From Lepidonotus clava (lineage: Eukaryota > Annelida > Polychaeta > Phyllodocida > Polynoidae): a stretch of DNA of 64,000 nucleotides. Shown here one piece after another: positions 24,584-35,950 of the stretch (positions within the stretch are counted from its first letter, which is position 1; each line of letters begins with the position of its first letter). The DNA is taken from positions 27,729,151 to 27,793,150 of the forward strand of contig OW387149.1 in NCBI GenBank assembly GCA_936440205.1, given 5' to 3'. The notes below the pieces were generated by a model, which was not told the origin of the DNA, did no database searches, and worked only from the letters and a program-made list of their open reading frames with translations. A program made the translations under genes and the position numbers.

Positions 24584-26780
24584 TAGATGGTCGGTTATTA
24601 AGCACGGCGCGTTGTATGATAGAATAAATTTGATATGTGATGTTCCCTTATTTTCCCCTGGACCCGACCCAGCCCTATTCTCTTACAGTTGGAACGTATG
24701 GTTAATAGTATATATCCAGCCCCCAAGGTCTACTGGGAGGGGTTTAGAGTAGCATTACTGTGCGATTCTAACGACATGTCTGTGCTAATGTATTCCTTTC
24801 CTATATATCAAGTTCTCACTCAGAATGCACGCTATAATAGCTAAGGGCATTACAGATCCGTTGGGAACTCCTCATCATTCCATTGGGACATGTAGTGTTG
24901 GAAAGGTTTCCCTAGTGAGAATTGCAAATTGGTGAAAACGCATTATCTTCTTTGCATGTTGCAGTTGGTGAGTTCATTTTAACCATACACTTTCATTTTC
25001 TCACCCGAGCTTATATTCTCATCCTGGTTTGAATCAATCTCATGAAAATATAATCGTTAATACCCATATTCCACATACCAAAAGCATGTGCTGCCATTAT
25101 CGAGTGTTTTCATGGCAATCTTCTTTTGCAAATTTTTGTATTTTTGGAACACTTTCTGCGGTTACGCCGTGCCGGAGGTATGGACTGACAAATTTGGTAT
25201 CAGCTGTAATAAATAATCAGAAGAAAATGGTTTCCAACATGTTTATAAATTTTCATGTCAATGCTGCCGATTGTATATCGGCACTGGTGAAAGCATATCG
25301 GCAGCAAATTGTTAGCACGCGCACACTTTCTGTTTGTGGAATACAGGCTTTTACGCATAAGAGATCTAGGAAATAAATGCGATAAGCTACTACAGCTTGT
25401 AACACACCACTTGGCACCTCCCAACAGTAATGTTAGAATTGCTATAGGAGTATATGTTACATTGGCAGTAATATAAAGATTATAAAGAGAATATCTGATA
25501 TTTCTCAGTAATGTAATTCATGGGATTCCAACAGAGTGTATTTTAACTGGACATCCCATTATCTCTTTTCTCTGATATCACATCTCAACTAAAGGCACTT
25601 ATCTTACATTTCATGTGTGGCACGTACCATTAAAGCAATGACCCTAGATTCCATTTCAAACGTTAACCTGATTTTGTGTATTGCTTGCTATGCTTCTGTA
25701 GTCGTGCGATTGTTGGTTTCCTGAAACCTTCCCTCATCTCCCATAATGGACTGTCAATCCCACTTATTCCCATAGGTCTGTTTGGACTTAAATCAATAAC
25801 CTCTCTCACACTAAGCTGAACATGCTACTCGTGACAATATTTATCACATCTAAGCACAATATGATCAATATGAATGCGATGGATATCTTAAGGTCATGTG
25901 CATGTTTTACCTGTCCTCAATGTTCTACCATTTAGCTGATGTTTTATTTGGTTCAAGGCTAGGGTCTTGTCACAAAATGAACTCATTTTAATGCATTTAA
26001 GCTTTGTATACACAAACTTGTATTCGTATTGTGCAGCGACAATTAGCGTGTGTTACTTGACAATATGGAAACTTTTTCATTGGTATACCTGGCTACAAAT
26101 ATTTGACAAATATCTACATGAAAGGGAAAGGGTGAGGATAGAAGAAACATTTATAGACATGTTTGAGATACTATGAATTGTAACTAGATGTAATGCAAGA
26201 AGAGTTGTGAACATACACAGAAAGTATGCAAGCCTTTATTGAAATGCATTTTACTCTAAAACATAGCTTCTCCCTTCACATTCCTCTTAACTAAAAAGAA
26301 TCCCTTTTCTTTAGAAGTGTTGCAAATATAAGAGTTATAGAAAAAAATAATCAAAGGAAAACTAATTTCATACATATGGGTTATTTCTTGAATTAAGTGA
26401 AATTAACTTAATTGAAATACACTGACAACATAAAAGTGTGGACCTTCCAAAAGTTGTCAAAGCTATTAGGTACGATGGAGTGTGACCTGTCAGAACTTGG
26501 ATCAAAATCTATCATATATATATATAATATTATATAAAGAAAACAGTCTGACCTAATCAGTATAATCACGGATACGCTACTTTGAATGTATATAACAAGC
26601 ACACACATTCCATCCAAGAATTCTTCCCAACATTCGTGTGAACAGTCAACCTCTGAATGTACTTTGGGCATGACGCCGAAAGTTACACAGACAATATCAG
26701 TGCATCTCAACACCAATAAGGGGGACGGTTGCCTGACTGTTGCCATCAGTTTTGTATGTAGACAATGCTGATAGACTGTA
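24584..26780. other. No gene recognised
   Basis: A 115-codon plus-strand frame at 25,029-25,376 and a 69-codon frame near 26.0 kb match no family I know. Inverted TGCTGCCGAT/ATCGGCAGCA lies inside the former. Treated as non-coding. Confidence 0.4.
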
Positions 26781-26990
26781 TTCCCCTTTATTGTGTCTCC
26801 AACACAACAAACATCGACCCCACACAGGCCCAAATTAGGGCGGACATCCGGGCACTGACCCCTGTCACGTGACCAGCACATTGTCCGTCGAGGTATCCCT
26901 ATGCGCATGCGCGAGCATTGGGGGGTAACGTACTTTTGTATTGACCACTTAGCACTGAGGTCTCACAGTCACGTTTTTAGTGTCCCTCTG
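26781..26990. promoter_or_regulatory. E-box plus NRF1-like promoter candidate
   Basis: A TGTCACGTGACC E-box (USF/MITF type) near 26,864-26,875 lies about 30 bp from TGCGCATGCGC at 26,902-26,912, which contains the full palindromic NRF1 consensus GCGCATGCGC. The surrounding 150 bp is locally G+C-rich in A+T-rich DNA. The pairing is common in TATA-less housekeeping promoters, often bidirectional. The 166-codon minus-strand frame (26,408-26,908) starting here is unrecognised, so the target gene is unknown. Confidence 0.35.
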
Positions 26991-28922
26991 GTTTTTTCAG
27001 GGCTGAAGGAAATATAGGTAGAGGAAAGGGGGATGTATCTAGGATCTTGAAAATTAAGATTGAAATCAACAACAAATAAATACACGTGAACTATTGATAC
27101 CTACCTTAACTTTGATCTATTCCTCCAGAGGATCTCCAAATCCTCTTGCAGCCAAAAGGGTAAACGGCACATACCAATTCTTGCTGTAAATGTTGGGAAA
27201 GGCTGGAGGGTTTGCAAACGGTATTGTTATGACTATGAATTAAGGATAAATATTAAATAGTGGCAGGCACAGAACTGGCCCTTTATGCTGTTTAATGTTT
27301 GAGGCAGGGTAGTCAAATCGTTGCGCCATGGGTGTGGATGTATGCCAAATACGACCAAGGCTAACCACCAAACACATTGAACCAAGAGTTGATAGCCAAA
27401 CGATTATCCTAGATTTTGTGTCTGGTGCACAATCTAGGTCATTAATGTTCAAATTCTCCGATGGTCAGGTGAGCGTTGAGACGGAAAGATGTCACATTAT
27501 TCTCTTTCAACTTTACTCAAATAAAGATAATTTATTATTATTCTGTCTCCTACATGACGATTCTTAACTGCACTGGTTATCAATACTTATCTATTCAAAT
27601 CACAATCAAAATGCATTAAAAAGATTCAGTAGAGTATCCTATACTTTTCTTGCCACCAAAATTCAGCCACCAAATTGGAATCGTATTACGTTTAAGCTGG
27701 CCAAAAAGCAAGGAAGCATACTCTAAATCAGTTTTCAAAGATCCGCGTTTCAAAATCAATTGGTGAAACGACGCACCATGTATAAGGTCAGTAATAATTG
27801 ATTGGGGGTAAGCTGTAAAAGTGTGACAAATGTTGATAAATGAGAGCCCCAGGTGGATTCCCTGCCATGTGTCTGTATGAAGGGATGACACTGGGCACTG
27901 CAACCTACAGATACGTCATTGTCTGCCAAGACATCCTTTCGGAATGAAATATAAGCTTCTGTAAATACTCTCCATACAGAGTCTCCCGTCAGACTAGGCA
28001 CCCCTTGCCAATGTATCACTCTCCTTCTGTATCAGGTTTTCTACTGTACATGTGAAACGGGAGGACAGAACAAGAACAACAGTCAACTCCCTTGAAGTAT
28101 AAAAACAGTTAGTCTTTATTTGAAGTCAAACATATATTTCTTACACATACTTTAGATGTTCCCAGCCAAGTTGTGACATAACAGAACCTTTCTGCAACCA
28201 TATTTTTTGGTAAGTCTGTTATGTAACAGTTACGCTATTGATGGTGAGGTTGAAACCTCACCGGATTAGAACATTATTACAATGTTATTTTCTGGTGAGG
28301 TTAGACCAAATCATAACAGAAAGTTATAAGACGTTCTGTTTGGTTTGAAGAATGTTACCAGAACATCGTAGCAACACAGTGCTATGTCACAGCAGTTCAT
28401 TGCAGTGATGTAACTGGGAGTCATCAAAAGAATGTAACCAAATACAGAACCAACCAGCACATAGCTGCAACATTATAATAATTTCGCATCCTCGGCTGGG
28501 TGAGCAAGTCTCAATGACTCGAGTACCATATTTGAAAGCACGCTGACTTCAACATGCTAGATGATGACATTGATTTTGCTTCCACCACCAGAATTATATT
28601 ATATTACATTCAGTTGGAAAAGTTGCTTCTATGTCTGAAATCTTACCCCCAACATCTGTAGGGTGCGTCAGACATTGACAGCTGGCCATGCGTGAAACCA
28701 GTTTGGTGGTCAAGATCATTTTCATTACTAATACAATGATAAACGCATTAATCATTTACAAAGAGTACACCCTAAATGCATACTTACCACTCTGCTCTAA
28801 TACAGAACTATATAGAATGGAACATTTTGAAACATTCAACTAGGCTCAGTATGACCGTGTACGCACTGGAATAAAGGGAAATTCCAAGGAATAGGAATAC
28901 TATTATTCATCAGACATTTTGG
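26991..28922. other. No gene; one perfect hairpin
   Basis: GGTGAGGTT-GA-AACCTCACC at 28,243-28,262 is a perfect 9-bp stem. Overlapping minus-strand frames at 27.6-28.0 kb have no recognisable domain. Confidence 0.4.
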
Positions 28923-29185
28923 TACACTGTTAAAATGGTGTTTAGAATTTAAATGTGTTAAGGGCATAAACATGTTTATAATCTAAATACACTAAACCAT
29001 ATCTGTTTAAAACCTAAACACTTGTAACTTCTAAACATGTGTGGGTTAACTATGTTTATAATCTAAACGCATAACATTAGTTGTGTTTAAAAGCTAAACA
29101 CTTGTAACCTCTAACCATGTTTTGAATGGGATATGTTTAGAATCTAAACACATAATATCAATTGTATACTATGGAAAAGAAAAAT

Positions 29186-29257
29186 GGACACTTTGGGATT
29201 AGAACCCACATTCTTTACATTCAAGGTGGAAGCCTAACCAACTGAGCTAACTTGGAC
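29186..29257 (-). mobile_element. tRNA-like sequence (SINE head or tRNA pseudogene)
   Basis: Read on the minus strand, this 72-nt stretch has TTAGCTCAGTTGGTTAG (A-box/D-arm) and GGGTTCTAATCCC (B-box/T-arm) at tRNA spacing. The acceptor arms do not pair and the anticodon arm is poor, so it is not a working tRNA gene. Confidence 0.55.
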
Positions 29258-29406
29258 TACATGTAGTGCATACTGGCATAGTCAGCACCAATGAGTAGGA
29301 TCAGTACTACTATACAGGTATTCAACATCATGTTGGCAATAGTTCAGTACTCTCATACCCCTACATATTCAGTTAAGTAGCAAAGCTGGGCTGTGTCGAC
29401 CTACAG

Positions 29407-29478
29407 GCCTCCATAGCTCTGTGGTAGAGCATAGGCTTCATATGTGAGGGGCCCCGGGTTCAAATCTCGGCTACGGTA
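29407..29478 (+). mobile_element. tRNA-like sequence (SINE head or tRNA pseudogene)
   Basis: GCTCTGTGGTAGAGC makes a perfect D-arm and CCGGGTTCAAATCTCGG a good T-arm, at tRNA spacing. Acceptor and anticodon stems do not form. The degeneracy points to a tRNA-derived SINE or a pseudogene. Confidence 0.55.
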
Positions 29479-30388
29479 CTGAAGTTACCAAAATACTACT
29501 ATGAAGTAGTTGTACTATTAGTGGTTTGCCACATGTCCTCCATATTTTCAGCCATGATTAGTAAAATAGTGTTTTTCATACACTTAGGAATTTGGAACTT
29601 TGTGATTAAAAATGTTAGATTTTTAAGTTTTGTAGCATCATTAAGATAATCACTTCATTGGCCTGCTATTCTAGGTATGGTCAACCAACCAGAACACCCC
29701 TAAAACATTTACAAAATGTTTTAAAACACCTTTTTAGTAGGATTAACATGTAGACACCTTTTTAGTACAAGAACTTTATCAGTTATACCCCTAAAGGTTT
29801 TACCTCCAACAATCAAACAATCCATGCAAGGCTAAACCAAGAAGGAAGGACATATGTGGTTATTGGCTCAATGATCCTGTAGTGTGATTACAGGAAAAAT
29901 AAAACTTTCAATGCTGTTAACATTACATTTGATGTCAACTGAATGGCATAGTACCATAGCAGTGTTTTACATGTAAGATCTAAGTTGGTTTTTTTTACAC
30001 ACTACGGTATATTATTGATAAATTTAAAATGGTTTTTATCCTTAAGAATGAAAGTACACTGTACATATTACGGTATATTACTGTTTAACTTAACACCTAA
30101 CCCTAAACATCTTGAAGACCTAAATGCTTCATAGATAAACAACTAAACATCATAGTTTTCTAAACACTTAGCAGCTGAACATAAAAAAATCATAAGCGTT
30201 TTGATTCTAAACACCTTGAGGACCTAAACACTTCATGGTTAAACAGCTAAACATCACACATTTCTAAACACTTAACCCTAAACACCGATAATTCTAAACA
30301 TGTTTAGGGAAATAAAGTGTTCCAAAACTGGATGCACCGAAGTGTTTAGGAAAATGTTTAGGTTCTAAACACTTGTTTTAACAGTGTA

Positions 30389-30886
30389 GCCCTACGGTGT
30401 GTTATACGTTTCTAGGTATTCTTATATTCCATTCTGTTATCTTCAGATATCCCAATGTAATCCCAAAACTGCTTATATAAATGACTATAAAATGGATATC
30501 AAGAAGCATTACAACCTTAGAAGCCCTGGAATATATCTATAGACCCCTAGTTGGTTCCAGCCATTCCAACAACGGGCTATATGATTACACGTGGCACTGG
30601 AGTAGAGACAAGTCCAATTTCTAGCCGACCAGAGAAAAATAGATGTATAAGGATCGATATGAAAACAAGGGGCGAGGCCCTTATGAAACCCACCCCGTCC
30701 TGACCCTGGTACAAAGAGATTACATGAACCCTGTGGACGGATTCAGAAACAGGTCACCATGGTAACCCTCATCCCCCAACCTCCTGCAACGGTTGGAAAA
30801 GGCCTAAGGATTCCCAGGGTCCAGCTTACAAAGCCCTTCTTACAAGCGGCGATGAAAAACGCCTATGATATCAGGGCCATATCGCA
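30389..30886. other. No gene; contains an RFX X-box match
   Basis: GTCACCATGGTAAC at 30,753-30,766 fits the RFX X-box consensus GTNRCCNNRGYAAC at every position. No nearby promoter or exon was recognised, so its meaning is open. Confidence 0.3.
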
Positions 30887-31418
30887 CAATACCTGGAGGG
30901 TGTTTCAAAAGAAATTCTAAGAAATTTGGGGTACTTCCAAGGTTTTCAAGAAAGGTTTGAGAATTTTTGTTAGCATTTCTTGAAAAACTTTTCAGGATCA
31001 ATATAAAGTTAAAGCATTCATAGATATGCTGGGAGAGTTAACAAAGATTTTATTTTGAAAGGCTTTTATTAAGAATTCTTAAAGTGTAACTTTAAGAAGT
31101 AATATGAAACGGGAATCTCTGTCTTTGTAGAGGTTTTTTGGTCAGAGGTCCTTATGAAATACCCAGGTCACGAAGGTGTCTTACCTATGTAAAAATCATT
31201 GGAATTCAAACCCCAAAGATCACATTATAGCTGATCTTAGAATAAGAAGATACATAGATCATAAACAGGTACATAGCGATGATTCTATATGAAAGCGTTT
31301 TACTAAGAATTCTTGAAGGCTTTTCCTAAGAATTTCTTATATCAACGACATTGAGCTTCGAATAAGGAACAAAGATTTCCTAATATAAGATTTATTCTGA
31401 AATCACCTCCTGGTATTG
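30887..31418. mobile_element. MITE with CAATACCTGGAGG ends
   Basis: The left end CAATACCTGGAGGGTG and the right end CACCTCCTGGTATTG are inverted repeats with a single centre mismatch, extended inward by TTTCAAAAGAAATTC / TTCTGAAATC. The 532-bp interior repeats AAGAATTTCTTA-type motifs. No protein is encoded; the superfamily is not assigned. Confidence 0.65.
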
Positions 31419-31907
31419 GAGGAATATACAAGTCTGTCTAACCTTAATGCAGCATCATTGTAGCCTAATTGTATCATTAAATTTTAGGGAATAACACATA
31501 GCTGTAATGTTTTCCTGACTTTCATTTATGAGTGAGGAGTACGATTTTCTATAACATGAGGCACACAACATGGAAGGCAATTCAAGATGTCCCAACCTAT
31601 CGATTACTGCGATTTAGAAAAAAAGATAAAATCATATGTAGGACTTAAGTGATGCAATGGCCTTTAACTTCTCCTCTTATACTGCTGAGATAGTGATACT
31701 ATTGTAGGGCAACGACATAGTTATTAGCTTAAACTCCAAATTCCGCTATGCGCCATTTGACTTGATACCAACATCATGCAACATGTTGTTATCTGAAATG
31801 CAAAAGACTATATGGGCTTACTTGCGGTTTTACCTAGAGCAAATACAAATGCTCCCCAGTGCACAGTGGAATATGGCATTATAGTCGTATAACGTGATAC
31901 TGCCTTA
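31419..31907. other. No gene recognised
   Basis: A+T-rich, no recognisable feature. Confidence 0.4.
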
Positions 31908-32094
31908 AGCCCCATACCCACTAGGCGACTTTTACACGATCAGGCGACTGATCGGCTCTAAAATTGGCTGATTAGAGCTGATTCAAACTTGCACATTTCA
32001 ATATACTGTACTGGCAGGCGATCATAAGAATCGGCGGATTCTCCCAGTTGGCCGTTGCCCATCGCCGGTAAAATCGCCTAGTGGGTATTGGGCT
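31908..32094. mobile_element. PIF/Harbinger-type MITE, clean copy
   Basis: The left end AGCCCCATACCCACTAGGCG and the right end CGCCTAGTGGGTATTGGGCT are inverted repeats with one mismatch, flanked on both sides by TTA (31,905-31,907 and 32,095-32,097). TTA/TAA 3-bp duplications are characteristic of PIF/Harbinger. At 187 bp it is far too short to encode a transposase. Confidence 0.85.
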
Positions 32095-33097
32095 TTAAGA
32101 TGGGGCGGCTGGAGCTGTCACGCCAGTCATAGGCCGACCACGTGGCCGTGATGCATCATGACGTAGGGGCGACGTATCCGTGCACGTGTCGCCATGGAGA
32201 CGTCGCTGGGGGCTCAGATAAGGGGACCCACCAGGGTGACCCCCCGTGGACCCTGTTCTCTTATCAGGCCCTCCGACAAAAGACAATGTCAGCCTTCATT
32301 ACCATCAAACAACTGCTTTGTAGGCTCAGTCGGAGCAGCCTCGGCCGTTTGTCAACACGTTGGGGGTGGGCAGCAATAATGGAGGTTTGGGACTAGGAAT
32401 GGTCCTATCATGGCCTTATCATGGCTGCACAGGGGTGGACGGGGTATTGTGTTAGCATTCATAGGGTCAAAAGGTTAGCATTGCTTTTCTTGGGACTAAA
32501 CAGACCTGTATTGTTTACAAGAGAGCCATTTATTGATATGGAAGGATCAACCTAGGGGAGCTCATTGAGACCTGATGCAAGGCTGAGAACATGCCAAGTG
32601 TTTTCTCTAACCGTTTGTAAGAAATTGAAAACATAATATATTTCTACTGGAGGGCGCTGATGACCAGTTAGATAAAGAGGTAGTCTAAACGGTGTATGAA
32701 GAAAAGAATGGTTTTGATTTGTTTTTCTCTTTATTGAATTAACCCACATTTGAATGTAATGGTTTTATAAAGAGTGTCAAGTTCCATCCTCCACGATCTA
32801 TTTGGGAATGGCTGCAACATGAAATCAAAGTATTCTTGATGTAAAAGATGTTGAAGGCCTTGTTACTGGAAACTACATGAAATAAGAGAAGAAGAAAAAA
32901 GAATAAGAAAAACTGGGCAATATTACGTGGTTGACAGAATGCAGTCCACACTGATCATAAGGGGCGACCCATTGCTCTTACAGACATAATCTTCTGTCAT
33001 AATCCTTTCAAAACACCCGTCATCGCTGAGTCTCGTTTTCCTTCGTGAACCCGGCTAAAGATGGGAGTATTGGCTTCTTGATGCATTGTGCATGCGA
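32095..33097. other. No gene; G+C-rich patch 32.1-32.4 kb
   Basis: The 300 bp after the MITE are G+C-rich with CACGTGG, TGACGTA and several CGTC motifs, which may be regulatory. No start or exon was identified. Confidence 0.3.
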
Positions 33098-33208
33098 GCC
33101 ACCGTGGCCCAATGGATAAGGCATCGGCCTCCTACTCAGGTCGGTGGGCCTCAAGGCAAGAGGCCCGGAGAGAGCCGGGGATTGCGGGTTCGAGTCCCGC
33201 CGGTGGTT
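33098..33208 (+). tRNA. tRNA-Arg(CCT) with intron
   Basis: A complete cloverleaf can be drawn. The acceptor GCCACCG (33,098-33,104) pairs with CGGTGGT (33,201-33,207). The D-arm region GGCCCAATGGATAAGGC is typical of Arg. The anticodon stem TCGGC (33,124-33,128) pairs with GCCGG (33,174-33,178), and the T-arm is GCGGG-TTCGAGT-CCCGC (33,184-33,200). The anticodon CCT is at 33,131-33,133. An intron of about 38 nt (33,135-33,172) sits after position 37, the usual eukaryotic place, and folds into a 7-bp hairpin GGGCCTC/GAGGCCC. A run of seven T's at 33,214-33,220 serves as the Pol III terminator. It decodes AGG in cytosolic translation. All stems are intact, so I take it as functional. Confidence 0.93.
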
Positions 33209-33213
33209 CAATG

Positions 33214-33220
33214 TTTTTTT
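33214..33220 (+). terminator. Pol III T-run terminator
   Basis: Seven consecutive T's six bases after the end of the tRNA-Arg gene, the normal Pol III stop signal. Confidence 0.85.
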
Positions 33221-33299
33221 GTGTTTCTTTTGTCAATGCAACAGTGTGACTGAATTCAGAACATTTTCCTCCACTGTACTCTACTGAACAGGGCATTTG

Positions 33300-33960
33300 A
33301 TGAAAAGAAACAAGGGAACCACCAATGGGTCCAGGATATACAATCTCTCATGTGGCAAATTGTTTTAGGTATTATTTGGCACCAGCCGGAAAATTTGGAA
33401 ATGAAATCAGTAAAATCACATCATACAGCCAGACTTGGAGATACATTCAAAGCATTGACGCTTACTGTCTGGAAGACTCAAACTATGAAACGTGTAAGGT
33501 CACTGACATCTGTCAAGAAGACTTGTATGAATCTAAACACTATCTTAATAAAACTTGATCTGCAGTATCAGAAATATGTTCGCCAAATTACATAAAGATA
33601 CCAGCTGCACCTTTGACATCCAGTATAGGAGCTTCAGGCACAACAAAGTGGAATCACTGTACAAAGACTGTAATTGCAAACAATCTGTTTTGCATGTACT
33701 ACTGAGTTGTAAGAATCCAGACTTAATTGCCAACAAAAGCCTGTTTGAGAACAAACTTTGTCAATATATATTAGCTATCATATTTTATCTGACCAGGAGC
33801 AACTATGAATGGTCCTGTACCTGTATTCATTATGTAAATTCAAAGAGGATGTTATCAAATTACTGCGAAAATACCTACCAAATTGTACGACGCCAATCAA
33901 AGTGACATGAAAGTATTGCTTATATTAAGCAAATAAACTGACTTTCTTACTTACTTACTT
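33300..33960 (+). pseudogene. LINE 3' remnant with (CTTA)n tail
   Basis: A 116-codon frame at 33,555-33,905 contains RHNKVESLYKDCNCKQSVL followed by HVLLSC. This resembles the extreme C-terminus of many CR1/L2/Jockey-like reverse transcriptases, where a Cys-x(1-2)-Cys...His-x4-Cys cluster follows an RTGH-like motif. Frames just upstream (33,325-33,595) look like decayed continuation of the same protein. After the stop the sequence ends in ACTTTCTTACTTACTTACTT, a short tandem 3' tail typical of this group. It is a 5'-truncated, decayed copy. Clade assignment is uncertain. Confidence 0.5.
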
Positions 33961-35950
33961 TTGGTAGCAATGGTGTTTGGTGGAATGAGTTTTAGATACC
34001 AACACATCTTGGATTGGTCATTGCCTTACCCGAACACATTTATCATTACAGTCACTTTTAGTAAGAGTATGGTTCACTCTTGATGGTAAAACTGGGTTGT
34101 ACCCTCAGCACTGAACCTTATGTATAAAGGCTTTTTGGGGGACTTCAATTACAAATTCAATCAAGCGTTGTATGTATAGTTCTCACAACACATTTGCAAA
34201 ATACAAAGTAACTAACACACGCTGCCAAGTTAAGGTGCAGAAAAACACTGCATTTTGCAAGCTGTCTCGGCAAAAACTTATATAAGAATATGAAAAGCTC
34301 CACAGAGCAGGCGTTACTTTCCCATGCCTGGAACAAATAGGATGGAAGCATAACTCGGTCACAGTTAATAGTCTCTCTAGCCAAATTCACACTAGAAAAT
34401 GAGTGCCCCTGCAATCTCGATAGTTGGGGACATTACGTCATGCCGGTTTTGAACCGTCTGTTTTAGCCACGTGCGTTCTCTTTAGATAGCTTAACCCCTA
34501 AAATATCATGCATACTTGGCTACAGATAAGGTACTTTGTATGCAATCCAGTTACAGGTCCTGCAGGGGCAGGGGAGTCCAGACTGGGGGAAAAAGACACT
34601 CAAATTTATTTAGCCATACCACTCTCACTTGCCATAATCTTTAGAACGTGAAAAATGCATTCTGCAGTTCATAGTCCACAGAAATTGAAAATCCTTTCAA
34701 ACCGATGTTATTTACCATCCCTAAGAAGGTGGTGGTCTGTAGATAGGCTCAGGGTTTGGGCTGGTTGTTGCTTGACCACAGACTGGGTTCAGATAGGGGC
34801 GCCTATATTTTACTTCTTGTCTCATAGGTGGGACAAGATACGTGATCGCTTCTTGTTTATTCCAGGAGATTCTTGGAAGATTCCTTATGACAATAATTAC
34901 ATCTAATCGCAGAGGACGTTGTCCACAGTGTGACATTTAGTTTTCCAATTTCTTAAACCGATTATTTACTCCCCCTTGAGATTAGGTTCTCTTGCATGAG
35001 ACAGAACTGCGACAGAAAAATCGAACAGCACAAATGATAGTCTAGACCATTAAATTCGACAGCCAACATGGCCGTTTCTCATATTCGAGGCACAACACAG
35101 GTTTTCTCAAGGAAAAGTGATAAGCGAAAAGGGGCAGGGATTTTCCTTAAAGCCATGGTATTGCTCGTGTGTGTGCTGGGGTCGGATCCATCCCTGAGCA
35201 TAGTGACGTTGTGGTGACGTATTTTGCGACGTTAGAAGGTAATCCGACAACGTTGTTAGTCACGTGTCGAATTTGGTGCCATGGTACGAGGTGGTATAGC
35301 TTTAGATTCCACAGTGTGACACAGCCATTTCTTTCATTCTACACACATCAAGAAAGTATTATTATAGGCAAGGATGTGAGAAAACGGCATTTCCTAAATT
35401 CGACGTGCGACAACGGCATATGCATCCCCTGTCCAGAGCCCCAAAATGAGCATTGACTCCCTGATCTACCATCAATCACTGGGCAGAAGGTTCCCTGATC
35501 AGATCGGGGGTTTGGGGCTCGGGTGGGGCAACCCAGCTCTGGCATAAGGGTCCTGATGGAGGGGTTTGGGCCCAGGTTCTCTGGGGTCGGATTTTGATTG
35601 AGTTACTTGGGTTCACTTACTGTACCCAGGACAATGCTCTGAGAATCCGTTGACAACAGTCGACATCTCATACATTCCGCCTGTCCAGATTGGTCTGCGG
35701 CAAGATACACCTGAAATAATCACCCAACAATAATAACAAGAAAAAACGCCGTTTTTAGTTATGTTGTCTAAATTAACCTCTGAGGTTGTCTTACGAGTGA
35801 AGTCCCTGTGACGTCCTTTTCATAAAAGATACCTTTAGTTTGAGACTGACGTTATTTTGAAAATAATATCTAGATTCAAGTCATACTTTGTACTAGTTTA
35901 TTAATTGTCATACAGTTTAGGTTGGAGCATACACATAGATATGATAGTAA
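33961..35950. other. No gene recognised
   Basis: Short overlapping frames on both strands at 34.6-34.9 and 35.17-35.55 kb without recognisable domains. Confidence 0.4.

Larger units (their letters stand above)
28923..30388. mobile_element. Non-autonomous TIR DNA transposon with tRNA-like cargo
   Basis: The left end TACACTGTTAAAATGGTGTT and the right end, read inverted, TACACTGTTAAAACAAGTGT form imperfect TIRs of about 25-30 bp. If the outer TA is the target duplication, a Tc1/mariner-like mobiliser is possible; this is inference. Both arms, about 230 bp on the left and 300 bp on the right, are studded with TCTAAACA / TGTTTAGA motifs, a pattern expected of multiple transposase-binding sites. 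The centre holds two tRNA-like sequences in opposite orientation. No transposase was seen. Confidence 0.7.

Noticed and set aside
26408-26908. 166-codon minus-strand ORF
   Set aside because: No recognisable domain, no splice signals in support, and an A+T-rich low-complexity stretch in the C-terminal part. Kept only as context of the promoter candidate.
33020-33211. Minus-strand ORF beginning MNHRRDSNPQSPALSG
   Set aside because: It is the reverse complement of the tRNA-Arg gene, a well-known artefact of tRNA T-arms.
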